Positions 1-8,838 of a stretch of DNA of 64,000 bases are shown here, piece after piece. Source of the DNA: Holophagales bacterium (lineage in GTDB: Bacteria; Acidobacteriota; Thermoanaerobaculia; UBA5066); the NCBI GenBank assembly GCA_016714815.1, contig JADKBZ010000011.1:62001-126000 (forward strand), read 5' to 3'. Below the pieces are notes generated by a model. It had not been told where the DNA came from. It searched no databases and saw only the letters and a list, made by a program, of their open reading frames with translations. The stretch's first letter is position 1, and every line of letters begins with the position of its first letter. A program made the translations under genes and the position numbers.

Positions 1-430
1 CGTAAGCGCACCCCGTCCAGAAGAGCGGCTCGAAGACGTTCATCGTGAAGAGGCCGGCGATGGCGAGGAAGATCGGGGTGGCCGCTGCCGCCACCGCAGC
101 GAGCCCCTGTGCAGAGCGGCTCCCGCCGAGACGCCAGGCGAGGAGGCCGGTCAGGAGGACGACTGCCGCCCCCGCGAGCCCGGCGATCGTGCGCAGGACC
201 GGCAGCGACCCGCCGAGGAGGAGCGCGACCTTCGCGTAGAGGCCGATTGCGGGCGCCGCGTCGACGTAGCCCCACGCCAGGTTTCGCCCGCAGTCGAGGA
301 AGTAGAGCTCGTCGCGGAAATAGCCGTAGCGGCCGGCGAGAGCGAGGTGGATCGCGAGCCGGACGCCGGAGATGGAGAGGAGAAGGCCCCAGGCCGGGGC
401 GGATTGCGGTCTCTCCTCGAAAGGTTTCAC
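1..430 (-). CDS. GT-C membrane glycosyltransferase (PMT/ArnT-like), cut by window edge
   Basis: Only the first ~143 residues are present; the gene runs off the left edge. The reading frame shows a short cytoplasmic start, a membrane segment, then RYGYFRDELYFLDCGR and LAWGYVD, the first periplasmic loop typical of PMT_2/GT39/ArnT-like glycosyltransferases. The Asp-Glu pair in RDELYF is the expected catalytic/metal-binding acidic site. Further hydrophobic helices follow. Such enzymes move a sugar from a polyprenyl-phosphate donor on the outer face of the inner membrane. The start is taken as the GTG at 430, 52 bases after the stop of the upstream GT-C gene, in the same presumed operon. No clear ribosome site is seen, so the start is uncertain. 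Confidence 0.72.
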   Translation of the reverse strand, partial: MKPFEERPQSAPAWGLLLSISGVRLAIHLALAGRYGYFRDELYFLDCGRNLAWGYVDAAPAIGLYAKVALLLGGSLPVLRTIAGLAGAAVVLLTGLLAWRLGGSRSAQGLAAVAAAATPIFLAIAGLFTMNVFEPLFWTGCAY

Positions 431-482
431 GAACTGCTGATACGCCGCGGCCGCGCCGAGGTTGCCGCGCAGGAGGCCAGCC

Positions 483-2060
483 TCAGGGCGCGGAGTCGCG
501 AGGGCCACCCCGGGTCGTCGACCCGGTTCGGGGCCGGACATTTCCAGGACGCGCTTCGTCGAGAAGCCCGAGCTCCCACAGGGAGAGGGTGTACCCGCCG
601 GGAAGGGAGCGGACCTCGTGGGGGAGCCGGGCCAGGCGCCCGGCGCGTTCGGCCGAAGGTTCGCCCCTGTGGACCCACGCCAGGTGCGTGGCGCCGAGGG
701 ATCGGAGCCTCTGGACGATGGCGGGGGTCAGGAACTCCTCGCGGACCGACCAGCCGTCCCGGCGGGACGGCTCGAGGAGGAGCGGACAGCGCGCGTCGAC
801 GTCGTCCTTCACCGCGACGACGAGAGCGCTTTCGGACGTCAGGGAGCGGACGGCGTCGCCGAAGGCGAGGCCGACCGGGGGGACGGAGTAGAGGTGCCGG
901 TCCGCCCAGCGGACGTTCACGGCCGAGACGACGGCCAGGAGGGCGAGGGGCGCGGCCCAGGGGAGCGGCCGGCGGGCGGCGAGCCGGGACGACAGAAATG
1001 CGAGCGGCCCGGCGAGGAGGAGCGCCAGGGCCGGCAGGACGCCGAGCTGGTAATAGTCGTGGACGACGTTGAGGTTCCAGAAGACGAGGACGTAGAAGGC
1101 GGCGCCGGCGAGCCACGCCAGGACGGCCCGCCGGTCGGTACGGCGAGGGAAGAGGGCGATGGCGAAGAGGAGGAGCGCTGCGCCCGCCGGGCCCGCCACC
1201 ACTCGGGGGAGTCTCCCGGCGAGCGTCTTCAGTGCGGCCGGGTCGAGCCTCTGCTCGAGGCTCCCGAAGTACCAGCGCCCCATGTTCGTCATCCGGTGGT
1301 AGTCGGGGAGGAAGCTCCAGTCGGGCGCCGCGGCGTTCACGCCCTCGGCGTGGAGGCGCCAGAGGGCGAAGGCGGCGACGGGGAGGAGGCCGAGGAGAGC
1401 GGCGCGCAAGAGGAGCTTCCCGTTCCGCCCCGCCAGGGCGAGGGCGAGGAGGGGCGGGACGAGCGGGAGGAGGACCGGTGCCTTCACGAGGGCGGCCGGC
1501 ACCGCGACGAAGGCGGCGAGGGCGAGCCGCGGGACGCTTCGCCGCTCGAACCCGGACGCGGCCAGGGCGAAGGCCAGGAGCCCGCCCCCGATCGCGAAGA
1601 GGTCGACGACGAGAGCGCGGGAGTAGTGCTGCGACAGCGGCGACGCGAGGAAGGCGAGGGTCGCCCAGCGTGCGAGCTCGTCTCCGGCCGAGGCGCGGAG
1701 GGCCGCCCAGAGTGCCGCGACGGCCAGCAGGAAAGAGGCGAAGAAGACCGAACGGGCCGCGACGAGCGAGTCGGTTCCGAGGGCGCGCTGGACGATTGCC
1801 GTGGCCGCCTGCGGCAGCGGGCACTCGAGGACGACGACGCGCCACGGCCCCATCCAGGCGACGACGGGGTGGAGGAGATCGACCCCCTCCTCGCGGAAGG
1901 CGCGGATCGTCCGGGACGTGTCCATCTGCCTCCAAACGTGCGCTCCGTCGAGCTCGCCCCCCGCGTGCCGAAGGGGGAGGAGCGCGAGGACCAGCGCCGC
2001 GAAGACGAACGCCGGCGTCGGCAGGGAGGGACGCGGACCTCCCTCGTCCCGACCGCTCAC
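483..2060 (-). CDS. GT-C family membrane glycosyltransferase
   Basis: A protein of 525 residues with about ten hydrophobic helices and a soluble C-terminal part, the GT-C glycosyltransferase layout (polyprenyl-phosphate-sugar donor). After the first helix comes ELDGAHVWRQMDTSRTIRAF, carrying acidic and Trp-Arg-Gln residues in the first extracytoplasmic loop. The same pattern (WRQFDALFTIRAF, then DLLHPPVAW) occurs in the C-terminal half of the fusion protein at 17413-20148, and the C-terminal segments also match (RRDGWSVREE against RRGWSVPEG), so the two are paralogues. The GTG start at 2060 overlaps the stop of the upstream GT4 gene by 3 bases. Substrate is unknown. The long upstream extension of this open frame is out-of-frame shadow of the GT4 gene. 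Confidence 0.8.
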   Translation of the reverse strand: MSGRDEGGPRPSLPTPAFVFAALVLALLPLRHAGGELDGAHVWRQMDTSRTIRAFREEGVDLLHPVVAWMGPWRVVVLECPLPQAATAIVQRALGTDSLVAARSVFFASFLLAVAALWAALRASAGDELARWATLAFLASPLSQHYSRALVVDLFAIGGGLLAFALAASGFERRSVPRLALAAFVAVPAALVKAPVLLPLVPPLLALALAGRNGKLLLRAALLGLLPVAAFALWRLHAEGVNAAAPDWSFLPDYHRMTNMGRWYFGSLEQRLDPAALKTLAGRLPRVVAGPAGAALLLFAIALFPRRTDRRAVLAWLAGAAFYVLVFWNLNVVHDYYQLGVLPALALLLAGPLAFLSSRLAARRPLPWAAPLALLAVVSAVNVRWADRHLYSVPPVGLAFGDAVRSLTSESALVVAVKDDVDARCPLLLEPSRRDGWSVREEFLTPAIVQRLRSLGATHLAWVHRGEPSAERAGRLARLPHEVRSLPGGYTLSLWELGLLDEARPGNVRPRTGSTTRGGPRDSAP

Positions 2061-3169
2061 CTCCGGGCCTCGGCGACCGTGGCGAGAAGCGCGAGAGTCG
2101 CCCGCGCCGTGGCGCGCCACGAGAACGCCTCTGCGCGGGCCAGCCCCCCGGAGCGCAGCCGGGCGGCGAGGGCGTCGTCCTCGACGATCCGTGCGAGGGC
2201 GTCGACCCAGCCCGCGTCGTCGAGCGGGTCGACGAGGAGCGCCGCGCCTCCCGCGACCTCGGGAAGCGCGCCGGCGTTCGAGGCCACGACCGGCGCCCCG
2301 CACGACATCGCCTCGAGAAGCGGAAGGCCGAAGCCCTCGTCCAGGGACGGGACGACGACGGCGGTGGCGGACGTCATCAGCGCCGCGAGCTCGTCGTCGC
2401 CCAGGGGGCCGAGCCGCCGCGCGTGGGGCGCTCCCTCGATCGGGCCGGGGGCCTCCCGGCCGACGACGACGAGAGGGAGCGGCGCGCCCAGCCTTCGGGC
2501 GACGAGGCCGGTCGCGGCAACCGCGGTGCCGAGGTTCTTCCTGGGCTCGAACGCGCCGACGGCCAGGACGAAACGTTCCGGGAGAGAGTGCCGCTTTCGC
2601 GCCTCTTCGACCCGGTCCTTTCCGGCGGGCCGGAACGCGGATCCCGCCGCCTCCGGGACGACGTGGACGCGCGACGGGTCGAGCGGGAGACGGGCGAGCG
2701 CGGCGGTGCGGGTCGCCTCCGATACGGCGATCACCGCGGCGGCCAGGGGAAGGCGCCGTGCCAGGCGGCTCCAGTAGAGACGATGCCGGAGCGGGAGCGT
2801 CCGCGGGAGCGCGAGGAAGGAGACGTCGTGGAGGGTGGCCACGACCGGGACCGGCGATCCTCCCGGCACCGCGCCCCAGGGGGAGAAGAAGACGTCCGGG
2901 CCGAGGGATTCGAGCGCGCGCCGGAGCGGCAGCGCCTCCCAGAAGGGGCGGAGGATGGAGGCCCGCGGCCCGGGGACGACGCTCCACGAGACCCTGTCGG
3001 GCGGGGCGTCGGGCGGGGTGGCGATCGTGATTCCCGTCCACGCGACGTGCGGGGCCTCGGCGGCGAGCGCGGGGAGGAGCTCGCCGAGGTAGCGCCGAAG
3101 CCCGCCCCGCGGCTCGAGGAGCGGCCGCGCGTCGAACGCCACGTGGCGAAAGGCGGAGAGGTCGGCCAT
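2057..3169 (-). CDS. GT4-family glycosyltransferase
   Basis: A cytoplasmic GT-B-fold glycosyltransferase of about 370 residues. The N-terminal Rossmann domain begins HVAFDARPLLEPRGGLRRYL, with the glycine-rich acceptor loop; the C-terminal domain has VLAVGAFEPRKN and VPSLDEGFGLPLLEAMSCG, the family E-x7-E motif that contacts the nucleotide sugar. It probably adds a sugar to a lipid-linked glycan intermediate. It heads a minus-strand operon followed by two GT-C enzymes. The ATG at 3169 is chosen because the conserved first strand begins a few residues later; an ATG at 3205 would add twelve unconserved residues. The acceptor and sugar cannot be read from sequence. Confidence 0.86.
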   Translation of the reverse strand: MADLSAFRHVAFDARPLLEPRGGLRRYLGELLPALAAEAPHVAWTGITIATPPDAPPDRVSWSVVPGPRASILRPFWEALPLRRALESLGPDVFFSPWGAVPGGSPVPVVATLHDVSFLALPRTLPLRHRLYWSRLARRLPLAAAVIAVSEATRTAALARLPLDPSRVHVVPEAAGSAFRPAGKDRVEEARKRHSLPERFVLAVGAFEPRKNLGTAVAATGLVARRLGAPLPLVVVGREAPGPIEGAPHARRLGPLGDDELAALMTSATAVVVPSLDEGFGLPLLEAMSCGAPVVASNAGALPEVAGGAALLVDPLDDAGWVDALARIVEDDALAARLRSGGLARAEAFSWRATARATLALLATVAEARR

Positions 3170-3284
3170 CGTCTTACCGGTGCCGCAGCGGCCGGACGGT
3201 AACATGCGGGCGCTCGACCCGAGCCCGCATGACTTCGAACCGCAGTGAGTCCGACCCCGGCCCGTTCGTGGGGATGCCGCGTCC

Positions 3285-4211
3285 GTGAAGGTGGCCGCTC
3301 TCGTTCCCGTCTTCGAGGGGGCGCACTACCTTCCCGCGCTCCTCTCGGCGCTCGCCGCGCAGACGCGTCCGCCCGACGAGACCTGGATCGCCGAGACGAA
3401 CCCGCGCCCGGAGACCGAGGCGCTCGTCCGGAACCGGGGCGCGCGCTACGTCGCCGTCTCTCCGGGCGACTTCGACCACGGCGGGACGCGCAGCCGCCTC
3501 GCGCGGCAGACCGACGCCGACGTTCTCCTCCTCCTCTCGCAGGACGCTCTTCCGGCCGGCAGCGAGGCGGTCGAGCGCCTTCTCCGGCCGCTCGAGAGCG
3601 ATGCCGGAGTCGCCGCCGCCTTCGGCCGGCAGGTCCCGCCCGCCGGCGCCCACCCCTTCACGCGGATGAAGCGGGCCTTCCTCTACACCGGCGCCTCGAA
3701 GGTGCAGCGTTTCGAAGACCGGCACGGCTCGGGTTTCCGGACCGCGTTCTTCTCGAACTCCTTCGCCGCGTGGCGGCGCGGGCCCCTCTCCGGAATCGGC
3801 TGGTTCGGGGAGCGGCGCCTGATGTGCGAGGACGTGTCGGCGGCGGCCGCGCTCCTCGCCGCCGGGCACGCGGTCGCGTACGTGGCCGACGCGCTCGTCG
3901 AGCACGGCAACGAGCACCCGCTCCGCGTCGAGCTCGCCCGCTACTTCGACATCGGCGCCACCCACGCCCTCGACCCGCGGCTCGAGACGGACTTCGGCTC
4001 GCCGCACGGCGAGGGGCTTCGCTTCGTGAGGTTCGGCGTCCGGTTCCTCCTGGAGGAGGGGTGCGCCTCTCACCTCCCCGCCTTCGCGGTCTGGAGCGCG
4101 GGCAAGAGGATCGCCTACTCGCTCGGGCGGCACCACCGCGCGCTCCCCGCGGGGCTCGCGAGGCGGTTCAGCAGCCTTCCGGCGTGGTGGACGCCGCCGG
4201 CCCCGCGCTGA
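3285..4211 (+). CDS. GT2-family glycosyltransferase (rhamnosyltransferase-like)
   Basis: A 308-residue GT-A-fold inverting glycosyltransferase. It begins VAALVPVFEGAHYLPALLSAL, the usual first strand and helix, followed by GDFDHGGTRSRLA, a motif common in rhamnosyltransferase-like GT2 enzymes, and an acidic LLLLSQDALPAG at the position of the metal-binding DxD region. It lies alone on the plus strand between two minus-strand glycan operons, and its 3-prime end overlaps the convergent O-antigen ligase gene by 44 bases. The start is the GTG at 3285, just before the first beta strand. Sugar specificity is a family-level guess. Confidence 0.85.
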   Translation: MKVAALVPVFEGAHYLPALLSALAAQTRPPDETWIAETNPRPETEALVRNRGARYVAVSPGDFDHGGTRSRLARQTDADVLLLLSQDALPAGSEAVERLLRPLESDAGVAAAFGRQVPPAGAHPFTRMKRAFLYTGASKVQRFEDRHGSGFRTAFFSNSFAAWRRGPLSGIGWFGERRLMCEDVSAAAALLAAGHAVAYVADALVEHGNEHPLRVELARYFDIGATHALDPRLETDFGSPHGEGLRFVRFGVRFLLEEGCASHLPAFAVWSAGKRIAYSLGRHHRALPAGLARRFSSLPAWWTPPAPR

Positions 4212-5577
4212 GGCGCGCCCGGTCAGACGCCACGATTCCAGCGGCGACGAGCCAGAACGCGGGGGCGGTCTTGTCGAGATCGAGGAACGAGTTGAAGAGG
4301 TTCATCGCCCCGAACGCGACGAGCCCCGCCGTGAAGGCGCCGGCCGCGGACCGGCCCTCCGGCGACGGGGCGCCGCGGGCGGCCCGGACGCCGGACGCGA
4401 CGAGGGTGCCGAGGAGAGCGAGGAGGAGCGCGAGCCCCACGACTCCCTGCTCGACGAGGGCGGTGACGAACTCGGAGTGCGCGTCGCCGCGCCCCCCGGT
4501 GAACGAGCTGTCGGCCGTCGTCTCCCCGACGCGCTGCCAGGGCCCGTAGGCGCCCTCGAAACCGTTCGGCCCGAATCCCGCGAGAGGCCGGTCGGCCGTC
4601 ATCCTCGCCGCGGCCGACCAGCGGTTGGCCCGCTCGAGGACGGAAGGGTCCCTGAGAGGGGGAAGCGCGAGGAGCGCGTCGACGACGGGCGAGCCGAAGC
4701 CCGTCGCCGGCTCCGGAACGGAGCTCGCCGACCGGGCGGAGACGAAGATCGCTGCCGCGAGCGCGGCGACGGCCAGGCCGGCGGCGAGCCGCGCCACGGC
4801 TCTCGCGGGTGGCGTCCGGCCCCCGAGGAGGGGCAGGGCCGCGAGCGCCGCCCCCGCTCCGACGAGCGCCGAGCGGGCGAAGAGCGTGACGAAGAGAACC
4901 AGCGTCAGGGCGAGGAAACACTTCACGGCGACGGCCTCGTTCCGGGAGAGACCGCCGTTCCCGCGGGAGCGGAGGAGGAGCGCGCCGACGACTCCCCAGA
5001 CGGTCAGGACGGCGACGAGGTCGAGCCGGTTCGAGTAGAAGGGGTGGGCGATCTCGTAGGCGGCGCTCTTCTCGAACCGGACGGCCGCGTGGGCTCCCAG
5101 CGCGAAGAGCCCGACCGGGAGGAGCGAGACCGAAACGACGACGGCCAATCGGCGGACGGCCCCTTCGGTACGGAGCAGGACGACCCCGCCTCCGAAGAGG
5201 ACCGCCGCGTAGAGGGCCCGGATGAAGGTCGCCTTCACTCCGGCGACCGGGTCCGGCGCCATCGCGGAGGAGGCGGCCATCCAGCCGACGGACGCGGCGA
5301 CGGCGAGAAGGACGGGGTGGCGAAGCAGCGGGCCCCAGCCTCCCTCGGGCCGGATCCGGGCACGAAGGAGGGAGAGGCCCGAGAGGACGAGCATCGGCTC
5401 GAAAGGGACGGTGACCTCGACCCCGAACCGGCTCCTCCACCCAACGGCGAGCGGGGCCAGGAACACCGTGAGCCACCAGAAGGGAACTGGTTCGCGCAGC
5501 GCCAGACGGGCGGCGAGGGCGAGGAGGACGAGCGCCGCGAGGGCCGCGGCCAGCTCAGGTGCCGGAGGGACGGTCAT
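4168..5577 (-). CDS. O-antigen ligase / polymerase family membrane protein
   Basis: A 469-residue polytopic membrane protein with about twelve hydrophobic helices and one large extracytoplasmic loop late in the chain (around residues 300-370: RANRWSAAARM, then GFGPNGFEGAYG and GDAHSEFVTALVEQGVVGL). The last pattern, an H-S-x-F within a loop before a glycine-rich helix, is characteristic of Wzy_C/WaaL-type proteins, which polymerise or ligate undecaprenyl-linked glycans in the periplasm. It is last in a minus-strand operon with a Wzz-like protein and two GT4 enzymes, and its ATG overlaps the Wzz-like stop by 23 bases. Ligase and polymerase cannot be told apart from sequence; the Wzz neighbour favours polymerase. 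Confidence 0.85.
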   Translation of the reverse strand: MTVPPAPELAAALAALVLLALAARLALREPVPFWWLTVFLAPLAVGWRSRFGVEVTVPFEPMLVLSGLSLLRARIRPEGGWGPLLRHPVLLAVAASVGWMAASSAMAPDPVAGVKATFIRALYAAVLFGGGVVLLRTEGAVRRLAVVVSVSLLPVGLFALGAHAAVRFEKSAAYEIAHPFYSNRLDLVAVLTVWGVVGALLLRSRGNGGLSRNEAVAVKCFLALTLVLFVTLFARSALVGAGAALAALPLLGGRTPPARAVARLAAGLAVAALAAAIFVSARSASSVPEPATGFGSPVVDALLALPPLRDPSVLERANRWSAAARMTADRPLAGFGPNGFEGAYGPWQRVGETTADSSFTGGRGDAHSEFVTALVEQGVVGLALLLALLGTLVASGVRAARGAPSPEGRSAAGAFTAGLVAFGAMNLFNSFLDLDKTAPAFWLVAAGIVASDRARLSAGPAASTTPEGC

Positions 5578-6430
5578 CGCGCAGGAAGCGGACGAGGAAG
5601 GCGAGAGCGGCGGCGAAGAGAGCGGGAGCCGCGAAAGGCCGGACCCTGTCGCGCGGGACGGGGTTCGCGGCTGGGGTCGAGGCTTCCAGGACCGTCCAGG
5701 GGCGAACCTGGGCGTCGATGGCGGCGCCGACGGCGAGGTGCCGGCGCTCGATCTCCTCGAGCGCTTCCACGCGGACGCGGCGCCGCGCCAGGACCTGCTC
5801 CACCTCCGCCGGGGGGAGCGTCTCTCTCTCGCGGCGCGCGGCGTGCCCGTATCGGGCGAGCTCCGCGTCGATCCGGCGGATCTCCTCGAGGTGTTCCGCC
5901 TGCGCCTGGTCCCAGGAGGCCTCGAGGCGGGTCCGGGCGGCGACGAGGCTCGCCCGGAACAGGGCGAGGCCTGCTTCGGAGACGCAGAGAGCCAGCCGCC
6001 GGGCCTGCGCCGGATCCGGGTCCCTGGCGACGACCCAGAGAGCGCGCGATCCGCTTCCGGGGAAAGCCGAAACCCGCCGGCCGTACTCCTCGGCGAAGCG
6101 GACGTCCCCTTCGGGACCGTCGGCCGCCCCGAAAGCCTTCCGGAAGACGGCGTCCTTCGAGAGCTCCGCCCGGATCGCGGCCCCGAGGAGAAGCGTCTGG
6201 ACCTCCCCCGGCGTCCCGGGCCAGGACACCTCCTCGGGGAGGTTCCCGGGGACCGGCGCGAGGCGGACGGCGAGAGTCGCCTGGTACGCCGGAGGGATCC
6301 GGGCGTCGACGAACGCCGCCACTCCGGCCGCCAGGAGGGCGGCGCCGATCGCCCAGGGCGCCGCTCGCAGGGCTCTGCGGGCCAGGGCCCCGGGATCGAT
6401 GGGGGAGTCGTCCCGGGGTCCGTCGCTCAC
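5555..6430 (-). CDS. Wzz-like chain-length determinant protein
   Basis: A 291-residue inner-membrane protein with the Wzz/PCP layout: a transmembrane helix near residues 24-41, a periplasmic region with ARIPPAYQATLAVRLAP close to the first helix, a long charged helical stretch (about 150-235) likely to form a coiled coil, and a second transmembrane helix near the C-terminus (FAAPALFAAALAFLVRFL). There is no C-terminal tyrosine-kinase domain, so it is a PCP-1-type protein. These oligomers set the length of polymerised surface glycans, consistent with the O-antigen polymerase/ligase encoded immediately downstream. The GTG start overlaps the preceding GT4 stop. Confidence 0.8.
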   Translation of the reverse strand: MSDGPRDDSPIDPGALARRALRAAPWAIGAALLAAGVAAFVDARIPPAYQATLAVRLAPVPGNLPEEVSWPGTPGEVQTLLLGAAIRAELSKDAVFRKAFGAADGPEGDVRFAEEYGRRVSAFPGSGSRALWVVARDPDPAQARRLALCVSEAGLALFRASLVAARTRLEASWDQAQAEHLEEIRRIDAELARYGHAARRERETLPPAEVEQVLARRRVRVEALEEIERRHLAVGAAIDAQVRPWTVLEASTPAANPVPRDRVRPFAAPALFAAALAFLVRFLRDDRPSGT

Positions 6431-7590
6431 CCGGCCTCCGCGCAGACGACCTTCTCGAGCTGATCCGCCGCCGCGCTCCACTGGAAATCCCTCAGCGCGA
6501 ATTCCCGTCCGCGCCGGCCCAGGCTCGCGGACGCTTCGGGGTTCCGAAGGAGCTCCAGCGCGGCCTCCGCGATCTCGCCGGCGTCTCTCCCGCTCTTCAT
6601 TTCCATCTCCGAGGCTCCGAGCGCCCGGCGCGCCGCTTCGCTCGTGACGCAGGGGACCTCCATCGCGAGCGCCTGGAGGAGCTTGTTCTGCAGTCCGGTG
6701 GCGACCGTCAGCGGGGCGACGAAGATCCGGCTTCGCGCGTAGCAGCCCGCGATGTCGTCGACGCGTCCGGTCACCTCGACGCCGTCCCCCGCGAGACGCC
6801 GCACCCGCGCCGCGGGAGACGTCCCGGCGATGAGGACGCGCGCCGGCCGTTCGGCCCGCACGCGGGGAAGGACCTCGCGCACGAGGCTCTCGGCCGCGAG
6901 GACGTTGGGCGGGTAGGCCATGTTCCCGACGAAGAGGAGGTCGACCTCCTTCGGGGAGACGCGCGGAGCGAAGTCCTCGAAGTCGACTCCGTTCGCGACG
7001 ACGGACACCCCGTCGCGGACGGCGGGCGGAAGGTGGTCGCGGTCCTGGGCGGTGACGATGGAGGCCCGCGGAAATCGCGCGAGAGCGTCCTCCTCGTACC
7101 GCGCGACCCGCCGCGACTCGAACCTCAGGAGAGGAGCCAGCCAGGGAGGGGAGTGACGGGCGCGCTGCTCGAGGCCCCACGAGAAGGCGTCCATCAGGTC
7201 GAGCGTCGAGGACGCCTCGAAACCGCGGGCGTACTCGGCGGTCCGGATCAGCTGGAAGAAGCAGCGATCGGGGGACGATTCGGCGATCAGGGCGGCGACG
7301 CGGCGGCGCGCGCTTTCCGAAAGAAAGAAGCCGACCTGGAGAGGGAGGCCCGTCGCGAGAGCGCGCGCCATCCCGAGAGCCGTTCCGGCGCGGGAGAGGT
7401 GGATCACCTCGAGCCTCGCGCAGAGGGGGGAGACCGCCGCGAGCGAGGCCGGCGAGACCTCCTCGTGCGCGAGGGCGCAGAGGACGACCTCGTGCCGACG
7501 CGAAAGCTCCGCGACCTGGTGAAAGGCCCGGAGTCTGTCCCCCTTGTCGAGCGGGTGGGGGAATCGCGACAGGAGGACGAAGATTCTCAT
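6427..7590 (-). CDS. GT4 glycosyltransferase, EpsH1/PEP-CTERM-associated type
   Basis: A 387-residue GT-B glycosyltransferase. The N-terminus (FVLLSRFPHPLDKGDRLRAF, then HEVVLCALAH) resembles the TIGR03087-type sugar transferases found in exopolysaccharide (EpsH1/PEP-CTERM) loci. A central VVANGVDFEDFAP and LLFVGNMAYPPN mark the second Rossmann domain, followed by RIFVAPLTVATGLQNKLLQALAM in the donor-binding region. The assignment to that subfamily is recognition by eye. No exosortase or PEP-CTERM protein is seen in the window. The gene overlaps its upstream neighbour by 4 bases and the downstream Wzz-like gene by 4 bases, so the four genes are one translationally coupled operon. Confidence 0.82.
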   Translation of the reverse strand: MRIFVLLSRFPHPLDKGDRLRAFHQVAELSRRHEVVLCALAHEEVSPASLAAVSPLCARLEVIHLSRAGTALGMARALATGLPLQVGFFLSESARRRVAALIAESSPDRCFFQLIRTAEYARGFEASSTLDLMDAFSWGLEQRARHSPPWLAPLLRFESRRVARYEEDALARFPRASIVTAQDRDHLPPAVRDGVSVVANGVDFEDFAPRVSPKEVDLLFVGNMAYPPNVLAAESLVREVLPRVRAERPARVLIAGTSPAARVRRLAGDGVEVTGRVDDIAGCYARSRIFVAPLTVATGLQNKLLQALAMEVPCVTSEAARRALGASEMEMKSGRDAGEIAEAALELLRNPEASASLGRRGREFALRDFQWSAAADQLEKVVCAEAG

Positions 7591-8774
7591 TCGGCGGCGG
7601 GCGCGAGCGAATGATAGAAGGAGGTCACGGCGCGAGCCACCGCGGGAGCCGAGAAGCGCTCCGAGGCGAATCTCCAGGCGGCTTTGCCGAGGCGCGCGAC
7701 GAGCGCGGCGTCACCGAGGGCGAGAAGGATCGAGGCGGCGAGCCCTTCGGCGCCGTCCCCGACGAGGAGGTGCTCCCCGTGCACCGCGCCCCCGAGCCCT
7801 TCCACCGCCCGGGACGTGGCGACGACGGCTCGCCCCTCGGCCATCGCCTCGACGATCTTCACTCTCACGCCGCTCCCCGAGAGGAGCGGGACGACGAGGA
7901 TCGCTCCCGAGCGGAGGAACTCCGCCGCGTCCGGGACCTCGCCCTCGACGGAGAGTCCGTCCGGCGGAAGGCTTCGTGCAAACTGGTCCATCCCGCGGCC
8001 CGCGAGCCGAAGGGTCGCCGCAGCCCGGACTCTCCGCACGTGCGGCCAGACCTCGGAGAGGAACCAGGAGAGCCCCTCGCGGTTCGGCCACCAGTCCATC
8101 GCCGAGAGGTGAAGGAGAACGGTCGGGTCCCCGATCGGCGGCGGCCGGGAGGGGACCTCGACTCCGACCGGCAGGGTCGCGACGGGGACGGGAGCCGCCG
8201 CCGCGCAGGCGGCGGCCACCTCCGGGCCGATCGCCGCGATGCCGTCCGCAAGGCGCCAGGTCGCCCTTTCGAGACGCTCGACCCGGCGGGCCTCGAGGTG
8301 AAGGAAAGCCGCTTCGGCGGGGTTCCCCGCCCCTCTCGCCCGCTCCCGGAAGAGGGCGTGCTCGACGTTGTGGGCCCGGACGACGAGCCGCCCCCGCGAG
8401 GCCCGGCGGATCAGTCCGGCGGACGGGTACGTTCCGAGCCCCTCGAGCTGGACAACGTCCCACGCCTCCTCCCCGAGGAGCGCCTCGAGCCGGGAGGAGA
8501 AGGCCCCGCTCGCGAAGCGGGCCGTCGCGTAGGGGGCGCGGGCCGCGAGGGAGGAGAGGAGCCGGAGCGGGCGGATCGACGTGTCGACCGCGACCCTCTC
8601 CGCCGAGAGCCCCGCAGGGACGCTCCCGTCCCCCGGGTGCTTGGGCGTCGCCGCCGAGAGAACGTGGACCCGGTGCCCCGCCCGGGCGAGGCCGACGGCC
8701 ATCCTCGCGATCGAGAAAGTCCCGCCGTCGACCGGCGGCCAGGGGGGCTTGGGACTGACGAGGAGGACCTTCAC
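7587..8774 (-). CDS. GT4-family glycosyltransferase
   Basis: A 395-residue GT-B glycosyltransferase starting VKVLLVSPKPPWPPVDGGT, with a glycine-rich N-terminal loop, LVVRAHNVEHALF in the middle of the N-domain, and a donor site reading LLSGSGVRVKIVEAMAEGRAVVAT. It is related to the downstream GT4 (6427-7590), probably by an older duplication. As first gene of the 4168-8774 operon it lies divergently from the O-antigen ligase gene at 8839, with only 64 bases between them for two promoters. The GTG at 8774 is the start that fits the conserved first strand. Confidence 0.85.
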   Translation of the reverse strand: MKVLLVSPKPPWPPVDGGTFSIARMAVGLARAGHRVHVLSAATPKHPGDGSVPAGLSAERVAVDTSIRPLRLLSSLAARAPYATARFASGAFSSRLEALLGEEAWDVVQLEGLGTYPSAGLIRRASRGRLVVRAHNVEHALFRERARGAGNPAEAAFLHLEARRVERLERATWRLADGIAAIGPEVAAACAAAAPVPVATLPVGVEVPSRPPPIGDPTVLLHLSAMDWWPNREGLSWFLSEVWPHVRRVRAAATLRLAGRGMDQFARSLPPDGLSVEGEVPDAAEFLRSGAILVVPLLSGSGVRVKIVEAMAEGRAVVATSRAVEGLGGAVHGEHLLVGDGAEGLAASILLALGDAALVARLGKAAWRFASERFSAPAVARAVTSFYHSLAPAAE

Positions 8775-8838
8775 CGGTGTGCTAGCTTCGCGACCCTCGC
8801 GGCGATCTTCTCACCGGGCCGCGAGGGCCCGAACGCAG

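Noticed and set aside
2061..3041. N-terminal ~330 residues of the long minus-strand frame ending at 483
   Set aside because: Arg/Pro-rich shadow of the GT4 gene at 2057-3169; the real GT-C protein starts at the GTG at 2060.
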